Source of the DNA: Larkinella arboricola
Lineage (GTDB): Bacteria > Bacteroidota > Bacteroidia > Cytophagales > Spirosomataceae
Reading direction: 5' to 3'
Assembly (NCBI RefSeq): GCF_003259745.1
Contig: NZ_QLMC01000005.1
Span: 496,001 to 560,000, forward strand
Length of the DNA stretch: 64,000 bases
Shown here: positions 56,192 through 64,000 of the stretch, piece by piece
Position numbering within the stretch: the first letter of the stretch is position 1
Layout: every line of letters begins with the position of its first letter
The notes under the pieces: model-generated
Seen by the model: only the letters and a program-made list of their open reading frames with translations
What the model was told of the DNA's origin: nothing
The model's database searches: none
Position numbers and translations under genes: made by a program

Positions 56192-59100
56192 TCAGGTTAG
56201 TTTAAGGACGCTGCGATCCGGGATGAGCACCAGCCAGCCTTCCACGCGTGAATGCCCCATTTGCTGATACATCCGCATGAAAGACCGCATCCGGGCGTGC
56301 TGGGCGTCGTCGGCCTGTTCGGTCAGGTAGTTGGCTAAAACCGTTCTGTCCGGAAAATGCACGACCCGGTTCGGGCCGCTGCGCTGCGATTTGCCCCCGT
56401 TGCTGCCCAGAATCCGCCGGTTGTTGTCGCACCGACTGGCTGGCGTAAAGAGCAAACCGATTTCCGGATGATTCAGCAGCGCGTCCAGTGCCGACAGCAT
56501 GGCTTCCTGCTCCGACGCCCGCAAAAGCCCCTCGGCCACCATTCGCCGGATGGTTCGTTCGCCATCGTCCGGCGTCTGAATCAGCGACAGGGCCGTGCAG
56601 ACTTTTTGCCACCACGCCCGGCTTTTCTCGAAAGCCGTCGGGTCGAACGTCCGCTCGATGCGCCGGAGCCGGAGCGGTTGCGTACCTTCGCGGTTGCCCA
56701 CCCAGACCGAAAAAGGTTCACTCGTTAGTAACGGTCGTTTGGCGGGTTGAGTTATACAATCGTATAAAGAATAGCTTGATTTTTCGTCATCCCAGCATGG
56801 ATTACCCCGTAAATCAGTGAGATAGGTATACAGCCAGAAATCAATGCCGTTGGAATTTTTGTAGCCGCCGTCTTTGGTGGGCGAAAAGTCCTGCCTGGCT
56901 GCGATGATGTACAGCCGGTCGGTGGGGCGCGTGAAGGCCACGTACACCAGGTTCATGCACTCGACAAACGTGCGGTAGAGTTCGTCCTGGTACTGACCCG
57001 CCAGCGGAGTTTCATCCAGGTCTTTCCGAATCGTGATGGTGGCGGTTTTCAGTCGCTTGATCTCCTGCCGCGTCGTTCCCGGAATCGCCAGTTCGTCCAG
57101 CTCGCCCAGCGGCCCCAGTTCCGCCCACATCGTTTCGTTGTTGCGGGGTTTGTACGACCAGTCGGCAAACGGGATGATAACAACCGGATATTCCAGTCCC
57201 TTGGATTTGTGGATGGTCTGGATGGTAACGGCGGAGTGGTCGGGCGGGGCGCTGACCGATACTTTCTCCTGTGCGGTTTCCCAGTAGGCCAGAAAATCCG
57301 GGAGGTGGCTGCTGTAGCGGCTGCTGTAACTCAGCACTTCGTCGGTAAACCGGAACAGGTAAGCGCAATCCCGTTCGTTCTCGTAAAGATCGAAATACTC
57401 GGCCAGCTTTTCGGTTAGTTCGTAAATGGTGAGTTGTTGCAGCGTAACCGGGTCGAGCGGGTCTTTGTCGATTTTCGAAATCAGGCGGAAAATCTCCTGC
57501 ACATCCTCGGCCTTCGCCATCTCGTCCATAAACTCCATCAGTTCGGCGTTGGGCCGATCCGGGTTGATGAGCCGGGTGTAGAGGAATAGCATATCATAGC
57601 GCACCATCCGGTTTTCGGGCTGGTGCAGCAATTGCAGCAGCGAAACCAGAAACCGAACCCGTTCCGACGACTGGAGCGTCAGCGAATCTTCGGAAGTCAG
57701 CGGGATGTCGTTGGCTTCCAGGTAGTCGGCAATTTTCCGGGCGTTTTTCTTGAACCGGCACAGCACGGCAATGTCGCCGTACTGATAACCGTCGGCCACG
57801 GCTTTCCGGATCAGGGCCAGCGTCCGTTCCACCATTTGCGTGTTGAAGTCCGGCCCTTCTTCGTCCTCATTTTTGGCGGCAAACCGGTCGGGCTTTTCGA
57901 TGAAGTCGAGCTGAACGTGGCCCGGCACCCCGGCTTTGGCCGACGCCTGCCGGAATTGCTCATCGAAAACCTCGGTCACTTTTTCGAAATCCGTACCCGC
58001 GTAGAAATCGGCCATGAACCGGAAAAAGCTGTTGTTAAACTCCACAATCGACTCGGCACTGCGCCAGTTGGTCGCCAGTCGGTCGGGTTGCAGATGGGCT
58101 TGCAGACCTGAAAGCCGTTCGAGCGTCATTTCGCTGGTTTCGTGCGCCGACATCAGCGGGTCAAGCTTGCCGCTGTGCAGGGCCACAATCTGGTCCATGT
58201 CGCCCCCGCGAAACCGGTAAATGGCCTGCTTGGCGTCGCCCACGGCCAGATTAAACCGCTGGTAGGCCAGGTTGTTGTCGATCAGCGGCAGCAGGTTGAC
58301 AAACTGAAGCTTGGAGGTATCCTGAAACTCGTCGATCAGGATGTGATGAAACCGTTCGCCCAGCCGTTCGTAAATAAACGGCACGGGTTCTTCGGTTACG
58401 ACTTTCACAATTAGCCGGTTGAATTCCGAAATGTGAATCCGGTTCTGTTCCCGCAGTAAATCGTCGCACTCCTGTTTAATTTGCTTCAGCAGGGCCACTT
58501 TTTGCAGGTGCTGCTCGATGGCCCCAAACGTTCGGTAGCGCAGCCGACTGTCCTGCCGGAGTTTTTCAATTTGCAGAATGTAATCCCGTAGTTGCTCCTT
58601 AATTGCTTCAATCTGAAGCTGTTCGGGGGTTAAGGTCTTTTTGCCGGAGTGCCAGACATCCTCGTCGATGGCTTTCCGTACGTACGAATTGGGGTCTTCC
58701 GGAAAACCCGTGAGCGAAACCCGTTTTTTGAAATACGCGCCAACGCCCTTGTCGCCGTAGTAAAAGGCTTTTTCGGAAATACCGGCCTGCTGAATCAACC
58801 GGTGTCCGTCCTGCGCCAGTTGCTCAATCTGTTTCTCGACTTCGCGGTTTTTTTCGCGCAGATTCCGCCGAATCGTTCGGAAATGGTCCGGATTGAGTTC
58901 CTTCAGTTTCTGTACGTAGTCGTAGTTCCGGTCGCCTAGCTGGCCTTTCGAAAAATCGGCGAGGGTTCCGGCCAAGCCGTACCAGCTTCGGCCATCGGTG
59001 GCGTTTTCGAGGTAAAACTCTTCGAGTGCTTCCGACAGATAGGGGTAATCTTCCTGGCCAACTTTCTCGAGCAGCCGGTCGATGGCGGTTTGCAGGATGG

Positions 59101-59527
59101 CGTCGGTGTCCATTTCCACCTCAAAGCTATACGGCAATTCCAGGTCGTCGGTGAAAGCCGTCACGACGCGCTGCACGAAGCTGTCGATGGTCAGGACGGA
59201 AAACGCGGAGTAGTCGTGCAGAATCGTATGAAACGTCTGCCGCGCCCGGTTCTGGAGTTCCGCCGGTTCAAGCTGGAGTTCTTCGGACAGGTCCCGGAGT
59301 TGCGAATTAAGGTCGCCGGAGGTGATTTTCTGAAGCTGTTCCAGAATCCGGTCCTTCATGTCGCGCGCGGCTGCGTTGGTGAAGGTAACGGCCAGAATGT
59401 GCTTGAACTGGTGGGCTTCGAACGATTTGCCCAGTTCGGTCCGGTCACGCAGGGCCAGTTTGAGATATTCCTTGGTCAGCGTGTAGGTTTTTCCTGATCC
59501 GGCGGATGAACTGAAGACTTTAAACAT
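56192..59527 (-). CDS. AddA/RecB-like UvrD-family helicase with apparently decayed nuclease domain
   Basis: This 1111-residue protein is read from the ATG at 59527 (MFKVFSSSAGSGKT); the frame is open to 59569. Helicase motifs are intact: Walker A SSAGSGKTYT, motif II ILIDEFQDTSKLQ, motif III LAVGDAKQAIYRFRGGD, VTIQTIHKSKGLEYPVVI and VAFTRPTDRLYII. The C-terminal end keeps the outline of the AddA/RecB nuclease domain (NRVVHFPDRTV ... MRMYQQMGHSRVEGWLV), but the place of the usual xDxK motif reads LANYLTE and the upstream PDR motif reads GPNR. It probably processes DNA ends for recombination with an AddB partner encoded elsewhere. Confidence 0.92.
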   Translation of the reverse strand: MFKVFSSSAGSGKTYTLTKEYLKLALRDRTELGKSFEAHQFKHILAVTFTNAAARDMKDRILEQLQKITSGDLNSQLRDLSEELQLEPAELQNRARQTFHTILHDYSAFSVLTIDSFVQRVVTAFTDDLELPYSFEVEMDTDAILQTAIDRLLEKVGQEDYPYLSEALEEFYLENATDGRSWYGLAGTLADFSKGQLGDRNYDYVQKLKELNPDHFRTIRRNLREKNREVEKQIEQLAQDGHRLIQQAGISEKAFYYGDKGVGAYFKKRVSLTGFPEDPNSYVRKAIDEDVWHSGKKTLTPEQLQIEAIKEQLRDYILQIEKLRQDSRLRYRTFGAIEQHLQKVALLKQIKQECDDLLREQNRIHISEFNRLIVKVVTEEPVPFIYERLGERFHHILIDEFQDTSKLQFVNLLPLIDNNLAYQRFNLAVGDAKQAIYRFRGGDMDQIVALHSGKLDPLMSAHETSEMTLERLSGLQAHLQPDRLATNWRSAESIVEFNNSFFRFMADFYAGTDFEKVTEVFDEQFRQASAKAGVPGHVQLDFIEKPDRFAAKNEDEEGPDFNTQMVERTLALIRKAVADGYQYGDIAVLCRFKKNARKIADYLEANDIPLTSEDSLTLQSSERVRFLVSLLQLLHQPENRMVRYDMLFLYTRLINPDRPNAELMEFMDEMAKAEDVQEIFRLISKIDKDPLDPVTLQQLTIYELTEKLAEYFDLYENERDCAYLFRFTDEVLSYSSRYSSHLPDFLAYWETAQEKVSVSAPPDHSAVTIQTIHKSKGLEYPVVIIPFADWSYKPRNNETMWAELGPLGELDELAIPGTTRQEIKRLKTATITIRKDLDETPLAGQYQDELYRTFVECMNLVYVAFTRPTDRLYIIAARQDFSPTKDGGYKNSNGIDFWLYTYLTDLRGNPCWDDEKSSYSLYDCITQPAKRPLLTSEPFSVWVGNREGTQPLRLRRIERTFDPTAFEKSRAWWQKVCTALSLIQTPDDGERTIRRMVAEGLLRASEQEAMLSALDALLNHPEIGLLFTPASRCDNNRRILGSNGGKSQRSGPNRVVHFPDRTVLANYLTEQADDAQHARMRSFMRMYQQMGHSRVEGWLVLIPDRSVLKLT

Positions 59528-59576
59528 AGGAAGCAGGAGAGAAGGGGAAACCGATAGTTTCCCCTTCATTCTTCAT

Positions 59577-60110
59577 TTATAAATTTAGACGAACCCCAAG
59601 ACCGGACTGAAAGCCGAGAAAAAACGGAGCCGGAATGACTTCAACATACGCGCCGGTTTCCAGAAAAACGGACAACGGTTTGTTGGGCAGAAAATATTCC
59701 AGACCCGCTACGCCCGACCCGCCGATGGAAATCGTATTATCATAAAAATTGCCCACCCTGAACTGATCGGGGTAATACCGTCGGCGGTTGATCTGACCAC
59801 CAAAGCCGTAATAATAATGGAGTGTTTCGGCTTTACCGATGGACCCATGCCAGAGATAATGGCCCTGAACACTAAAGCCGACATTCTTATAAACGCCTTT
59901 GCGGTAGCCGCGCCGGGTGCCGTAAATACCGCCATAGGTGCCGAAGTTTAAATCAAAGGCGTGGTTTTCACCGAAATACTTCCGAATGTTGACACCCGCC
60001 GGTTCGCCGATGCGGAAACCGACGGCCCAGTTGTTGGTTTGGGCGTGGGCCTGCCGGGAAATGGTCAGCCCAATCAGGAGAACGACAAGCAGAGAAAGCG
60101 TTTTTTTCAT
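59577..60110 (-). CDS. Outer-membrane beta-barrel protein
   Basis: This 177-residue protein is read from the ATG at 60110 (MKKTLSLLVVLLIGL), giving a signal peptide cleaved near AHAQ; the longer frame from 60224 runs into hisC. The mature part is Gly/aromatic-rich (WAVGFRIGEPAGVNIRKYF, GFSVQGHYLWHGS, GVAGLEYFLPNKPLSVFLETGAYVEV) and ends in GLGVRLNL, a terminal strand. It lies 11 nt after hisC and 49 nt before the helicase gene, in the same transcription direction. Confidence 0.8.
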   Translation of the reverse strand: MKKTLSLLVVLLIGLTISRQAHAQTNNWAVGFRIGEPAGVNIRKYFGENHAFDLNFGTYGGIYGTRRGYRKGVYKNVGFSVQGHYLWHGSIGKAETLHYYYGFGGQINRRRYYPDQFRVGNFYDNTISIGGSGVAGLEYFLPNKPLSVFLETGAYVEVIPAPFFLGFQSGLGVRLNL

Positions 60111-60121
60111 AGAATACTTAC

Positions 60122-61219
60122 TTAAACGGTTGTGGAAATTTGATCCGCGTAGGTCTGCAACATGCTCAATACCTGCCGGTTTTCCGACTCGGTTCCGACG
60201 GTAATGCGCAGACAGCCTTCGCACAGTTTGACGCGATGCCGGTCGCGGACGATGATCTGCTGCCCGATCAGGTAGTCGAAAATCGCTTTTGGGTCGTCAA
60301 ATTTCACCAGCAGGAAGTTGGCATCCGAAGGGTAAACGTGCCGAACCAGCGGCAAATTGAGCAGGTTTTGGGTTAATTCTTCCCGTTGCGCCAGAATCCG
60401 GGTCACCATCGCGTCTTTAATAGAGACGTTGTTCAGGGCTTTAAGTAACAATTGTTGTGTCGGACCGCTGACGTTGTAGGGTGGTTTAATTTTGTTCAGA
60501 ACCTCAATCAGGGCTTCCGATGCAAAGCACATCCCGGAGCGCAGAGCCGCCAGCCCCCACGCTTTGGAGAAGGTTTGCAGCACGACCAGATTCGGGTATT
60601 GGTCCAGTAAGGTCGTAAACGACGGCGTGCTGGCGAAATCAATGTAGGCTTCATCGACCACCACCAGCCCGTTGAAGTTGTCCAGCAGCGTCAGGACATC
60701 GCTGCGGTCGATCAGGTTGCCGGTTGGATTGTTGGGCGAGCAGACAAACAGCAGTTTCGTCCGGGGCTGAATGGCCGCCAATATCGCCGGAACGTCCAGT
60801 TGAAAATCCGGTTTCAGCGGGACTTTAATCAGTTGCACATCGTTGATGGCCGCGCTCACTTCGTACATGCCGTAGGTTGGCGGCACGATCAGAATCGAGT
60901 CCTGACCCGGTGTGCAGGTTGCCCGTACGAGCAGGTCAATGGGTTCGTCGGAGCCGTTGCCGATAAAAATCTGCGTAGGCCGAACGCTCTTGATGGGGGC
61001 CAGTCGTTCCTTGATGGCATACTGGTGCGGGTCCGGATAGCGGTTATAATAGGCCTCCGTTTCCGAATCATCCAGTGTCGAATCAGACACGACTGATCCG
61101 AACGGGTTTTCGTTGGCGTCCAGAAAAATCCCCTCTTTGCCGGTATACTCGTCGCGGGCCGAGGAGTAGGGGGTGAGCGTCAGGATGTGGGGGCGGAGGA
61201 TGGTATTGAGGTCAAACAT
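60122..61219 (-). CDS. hisC: Histidinol-phosphate aminotransferase
   Basis: This 365-residue PLP enzyme of fold type I has IFLDANENPFGS at the N-terminus, CSPNNPTGNL, VVDEAYIDFA and the PLP lysine in TFSKAWGLAALRSG; RITVGTESENRQ at the end carries the phosphate-binding Arg. It converts imidazole acetol phosphate to histidinol phosphate in histidine synthesis. It lies downstream of hisG and hisD, 168 nt from hisD. Remaining his genes are not in the window. Confidence 0.95.
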   Translation of the reverse strand: MFDLNTILRPHILTLTPYSSARDEYTGKEGIFLDANENPFGSVVSDSTLDDSETEAYYNRYPDPHQYAIKERLAPIKSVRPTQIFIGNGSDEPIDLLVRATCTPGQDSILIVPPTYGMYEVSAAINDVQLIKVPLKPDFQLDVPAILAAIQPRTKLLFVCSPNNPTGNLIDRSDVLTLLDNFNGLVVVDEAYIDFASTPSFTTLLDQYPNLVVLQTFSKAWGLAALRSGMCFASEALIEVLNKIKPPYNVSGPTQQLLLKALNNVSIKDAMVTRILAQREELTQNLLNLPLVRHVYPSDANFLLVKFDDPKAIFDYLIGQQIIVRDRHRVKLCEGCLRITVGTESENRQVLSMLQTYADQISTTV

Positions 61220-61387
61220 GGAATCTGAAACTTAGGAAATCGACTGTAGCTTTTTGCCGAGCTACAGAAGGACGGATTTTTTACCCAATACGGGTTAATG
61301 GTTTATCGGTAAACAGCCGGATTAATGGTTTTCAGCCCCTGCGGGCATACTCACTACTATGCAAGATAACAAATCTGCCGTCGTGTT

Positions 61388-62656
61388 TCATTGCAAACTC
61401 GCCAGCCGCAGGCTCACCGCGTGCTTGTGGGCTTGCAGCGACTCGGCTTCGGCCATGGCTTCAATCGTGGGTCCCAGCGCCTTAATACCGTCCTCGGTAA
61501 TGGATTGAACCGTAATTTTTTTGACGAAGCTGTCCAGCGAAACCCCGCTGTAGGCCCGGGCAAAGCCGTTGGTCGGTAGCGTGTGGTTGGTGCCGGATGC
61601 GTAGTCGCCCGCCGATTCGGGGGTGTAATTCCCCAGGAAAATCGAACCGGCGTTGGTAATCCGTTCGGCTACGGTTTCGGCGTTGCTGACGCTCAGAATC
61701 AGGTGTTCGGCGGCATAGGCGTTCAGCAGGTCGACGGCTTCGTCTTCGGTTTCCACCAGAATGGCCTTGCTGTTTTTGATGGCCTGTGCGGCTAGTTCAT
61801 GCCGGGGCAAACGCTCCAACTGCGATATCAGGGCCAGATGGACCGTTGATAAAACGTTTTTGTCTGTAGAAACCAGCAGAACCTGGCTGTCGGCTCCGTG
61901 TTCGGCCTGTGACAGCAGATCGGCAGCCACAAAAGACGGAACCGCAGTTTCGTCGGCGTAAATGGCTACTTCCGAGGGGCCAGCGGGCATGTCAATCGCC
62001 ATGCCTTCCTTCGCCACCAGCATTTTGGCGGACGTAACGTACTGGTTGCCCGGTCCGAAAATCTTGTACACTTTCGGAATGGATTCGGTGCCGTAGGCCA
62101 TAGCCGCAATCGCCTGGGCACCCCCCACGCGGAAGACTTTCGTAACGCCCACCAGTTGAGCCGCGTACAGAATGGCGGGGTGATCGCTGGGTGTACAGAG
62201 AATGACTTCTTTGCAACCTGCCAGTTGGGCCGGAATGCCCAGCATCAGCACCGTGCTGAACAGGGGAGCTGTGCCGCCCGGAATATACAGCCCGACTTTC
62301 TCGATGCCCACGCTCCGACGCCAGCACGTGACGCCCGGCATGGTTTCGATTTTCTCGACCGGTTGCCGCTGGGCTTCGTGAAATTTCCGGATGTTCTGGT
62401 AGGCCTGCTGGATAGCGGCTTTCAACTCAGGGGAAATCTGATTTTCGGCAGCTTTGAAATCGGCGGGCTGAACGGGACGGCCCGTATAGGTCAGTTTATC
62501 AAACTTCTCCGACAGTTCCGCCAGCGCCTGATCGCCCCGGTTGCGAACCTGTTCCAGAATGGGCGCAACGGCTTTTTCAATCGCTTCGGTCGACTGCACG
62601 GGTCGGGCCAGCAGCCGGGGCCACTCCGCACGGGATGGAAAAGAAAGGATTTGCAT
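61388..62656 (-). CDS. hisD: Histidinol dehydrogenase
   Basis: This 422-residue protein begins at the ATG at 62656 ([12 protein letters not shown]); the longer frame to 62755 translates an inverted repeat and is rejected. Motifs include [50 protein letters not shown], a Zn-site His in AAEHL, and [15 protein letters not shown] near the end. It oxidises histidinol twice to histidine, using NAD+ and zinc. It lies between hisG and hisC. Confidence 0.96.
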   Translation of the reverse strand: MQILSFPSRAEWPRLLARPVQSTEAIEKAVAPILEQVRNRGDQALAELSEKFDKLTYTGRPVQPADFKAAENQISPELKAAIQQAYQNIRKFHEAQRQPVEKIETMPGVTCWRRSVGIEKVGLYIPGGTAPLFSTVLMLGIPAQLAGCKEVILCTPSDHPAILYAAQLVGVTKVFRVGGAQAIAAMAYGTESIPKVYKIFGPGNQYVTSAKMLVAKEGMAIDMPAGPSEVAIYADETAVPSFVAADLLSQAEHGADSQVLLVSTDKNVLSTVHLALISQLERLPRHELAAQAIKNSKAILVETEDEAVDLLNAYAAEHLILSVSNAETVAERITNAGSIFLGNYTPESAGDYASGTNHTLPTNGFARAYSGVSLDSFVKKITVQSITEDGIKALGPTIEAMAEAESLQAHKHAVSLRLASLQ

Positions 62657-62660
62657 CGTT

Positions 62661-62745
62661 AGACAAAAGAGAATAGACAAGAGAGATGAGACAGGATGAG
62701 TAATAGGGTGAACATCTTTTTTCTCTTGTCTATTCTCTCTTCTCT
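62661..62745. repeat. Inverted repeat filling the hisG-hisD spacer
   Basis: AGAGAATAGACAAGAGA (62668-62684) is exactly complementary to 62722-62738; with the outer seven bases the stem is 24 bp with two mismatches (62661-62684 / 62722-62745). The hairpin begins 6 nt after the hisG stop codon and ends 4 nt before the hisD start codon, so it forms nearly the whole intercistronic spacer. On the minus strand no T-run follows. Confidence 0.7.
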
Positions 62746-62751
62746 GAAAAA

Positions 62752-63612
62752 TCAATAAATCATTTTTTCAATCGGGATTACCAGAATACCCTGCGCACCA
62801 GCGGAGCGAATGGCTTCGATATTTTCCCAGAAATCGTTTTCCGTAATGACCGAATGGACTGAACTCCAGCCCTCGGTAGCGAGCGGTGTCACCGTGGGGC
62901 TTTTCATGCCCGGCAGGAGCGACGTGATTTGCTCCAGTGCGGTATTCGGTGCGTTCAGGACGATGTATTTATTGTTTTTAGCGGCCTGAACGGCTTTGAT
63001 CCGGAACAGCAGTTTTTCCAGCAACGCCTGTTTTTCGGCCTCCAGCGTCGGGCGGGCAATCAGGATGGCTTCGGAGCGGAAAATCACCTCCACTTCCTTC
63101 AGCCCATTGCTCAGCAGCGTACTGCCCGAGCTTACAATGTCGCAGATGGCTTCGGCCAGCCCAATGCCCGGCGCAATTTCGACCGAGCCGCTGATTTCGT
63201 GAATCTCCGCCGAGACCCGCTGCTCCTGGAGGTAATTGCCCAGAATGCGCGGGTAGGAGGTGGCAATGCTTTTACCGGCCAGATCCTGAATACCGTGCCA
63301 TTCGGTGGCGCGTGGAATGGCCAGCGACAGACGGCATTTCGAAAAACCCAGGCGATGGACGGTTTCGACCTGATGCGTGGACTCGACGGCCACGTTTTCG
63401 CCCACGATGCCCAGATCGGCCACGCCATCTTCGACGTAGCCCGGAATATCATCGTCGCGCAGGAACAGAAACTCGGCGGGGAAATTCGACGAAACGGATT
63501 TCAGCTTGCCGGTGCCGTAGTCGAAGCGAATGCCGCACTCTTTAAACAACTGGTACGAATCCTCGCTCAGTCGACCGGACTTTTGCAATGCAATACGGAG
63601 AATAGAAGACAC
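62752..63612 (-). CDS. hisG: ATP phosphoribosyltransferase, long form
   Basis: This 286-residue enzyme begins, in my reading, at a GTG at 63612 (VSSILRIALQKSGRLSEDS); no ATG lies near the conserved N-terminus, and the frame from 63741 adds 43 non-homologous residues. DDIPGYVEDGVADLGIVGENV and a catalytic ISGSVEIAPGIGLAEAICDIVSSGSTL are visible. The C-terminal regulatory domain (about 210-286) ends in VIPIEKMIY; long-form HisG is inhibited by histidine. It catalyses the first step of histidine synthesis. It begins the hisG-hisD-hisC unit. Confidence 0.93.
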   Translation of the reverse strand: MSSILRIALQKSGRLSEDSYQLFKECGIRFDYGTGKLKSVSSNFPAEFLFLRDDDIPGYVEDGVADLGIVGENVAVESTHQVETVHRLGFSKCRLSLAIPRATEWHGIQDLAGKSIATSYPRILGNYLQEQRVSAEIHEISGSVEIAPGIGLAEAICDIVSSGSTLLSNGLKEVEVIFRSEAILIARPTLEAEKQALLEKLLFRIKAVQAAKNNKYIVLNAPNTALEQITSLLPGMKSPTVTPLATEGWSSVHSVITENDFWENIEAIRSAGAQGILVIPIEKMIY

Positions 63613-63755
63613 TTTGAATCGGGTCTGAATTTGAAAGCGCAAAGGTACTAATAAAAACGCACCCAAGCCGCCGACTTTTTGGATTATCAAACCCGCTGAC
63701 TGGCCCGGTGGACTAAAAACCGTTCCGGTAATGAAGACCACCGGGCCGTTCTGGG

Positions 63756-64000
63756 CTACAAATAATGCTCGGCGTTGAAAACCTGCTGCTGAACGTTGGC
63801 CGACGTAACGGTGTAGTTGAACCCTTTCTGCACCGAAAAAGCCCCAACTTCGCCCTTGCGGTTCAGCGCAATGAAACCCACCTGAAAGTCTCTGGCCCGC
63901 GCCGGATCACGCTTGACAATCCGCTCCACGGCCCGGCGGCAGGCTTCTTTGGGCGACAGGCCCTGCCGCATGAACTCAACCACCAGGTGCGAACCGCACA
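63756..64000 (-). CDS. N4-(beta-N-acetylglucosaminyl)-L-asparaginase / isoaspartyl peptidase, C-terminal part
   Basis: The frame runs through the window end; the visible last 81 or so residues read CGSHLVVEFMRQGLSPKEACRRAV and then VGFIALNRKGEVGAFSVQKGFNYTV, the end of the beta-subunit of an Ntn-type asparaginase. The catalytic Thr and autoprocessing site lie outside the window. Such enzymes remove GlcNAc-asparagine or isoaspartyl links. The gene ends 143 nt before the hisG start. Confidence 0.85.
   Translation of the reverse strand, partial: CGSHLVVEFMRQGLSPKEACRRAVERIVKRDPARARDFQVGFIALNRKGEVGAFSVQKGFNYTVTSANVQQQVFNAEHYL

Noticed and set aside
62657-62755. N-terminal extension of hisD
   Set aside because: The extension translates the inverted repeat between hisG and hisD; HisD homology begins at the ATG at 62656.
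63613-63741. N-terminal extension of hisG from an upstream ATG
   Set aside because: The 43 extra residues do not resemble HisG, and the conserved N-terminus begins at the GTG at 63612.

Overview
The window looks like a chromosomal segment of a Bacteroidota bacterium of the order Cytophagales, most likely family Spirosomataceae (Spirosoma/Larkinella-like). Evidence: two SusC/SusD pairs, an ECF sigma/FecR/TonB-receptor/DUF4249 cluster, a type IX secretion (T9SS) C-terminal sorting domain, a fused malic enzyme-phosphotransacetylase, moderately high GC coding sequence and weak Shine-Dalgarno signals. Genus is an inference. I saw no tRNA, rRNA, CRISPR array, prophage or transposase.

Layout. 1-3912: an ECF sigma factor with a downstream membrane protein (cut by the window edge), a DUF4385 protein and maeB. 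4127-10435: a small membrane protein, then a sugar locus in which an MFS transporter is divergent from two Gfo/Idh/MocA oxidoreductases and a TIM-barrel sugar isomerase. A four-helix-bundle (23S rRNA intervening-sequence type) gene bounded by inverted repeats sits inside this locus. 10534-15683: an outer-membrane protein, a modABC molybdate importer with a ModE-like palindrome at its start codon, an MBL-fold hydrolase and a patatin. 16092-29179: SusCD pair 1, then SusCD pair 2 followed by two lipoproteins and a secreted M43 metalloprotease. 29237-37885: a Tat-exported sugar isomerase, a DUF486 protein, endonuclease III, a two-FAS1 lipoprotein, and a sigma/FecR/TonB-receptor/DUF4249 signalling unit. 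38058-44073: an exported sugar isomerase, an alditol-oxidase-like flavoprotein, small ORFs, class II aldolase, a MOSC protein and an MFS-VOC-HAD operon, with its likely AraC regulator at 45744. 46705-53988: an NmrA-like protein, a PQQ dehydrogenase with a cytochrome c domain, serine dehydratase, an AI-2E-family permease, a RibD-C protein and an AraC regulator. 54225-64000 is one long minus-strand run: an asparaginase fragment, hisG-hisD-hisC, a beta-barrel, an AddA-like helicase and a GH127 arabinofuranosidase.

How it fits together: much of the content serves uptake of glycans and peptides at the outer membrane, and oxidation or isomerisation of unusual sugars. Molybdate import and a MOSC protein suggest molybdoenzymes elsewhere in the genome.

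The most unusual structural theme is a set of long, low-complexity inverted repeats lying between genes and often starting at stop codons (1563-1648, 7251-7332, 8522-8979, 62661-62745). In one case the repeat arms enclose the four-helix-bundle gene. The other standout is an AddA/RecB-like protein whose helicase motifs are intact while its C-terminal nuclease motif appears to have decayed.
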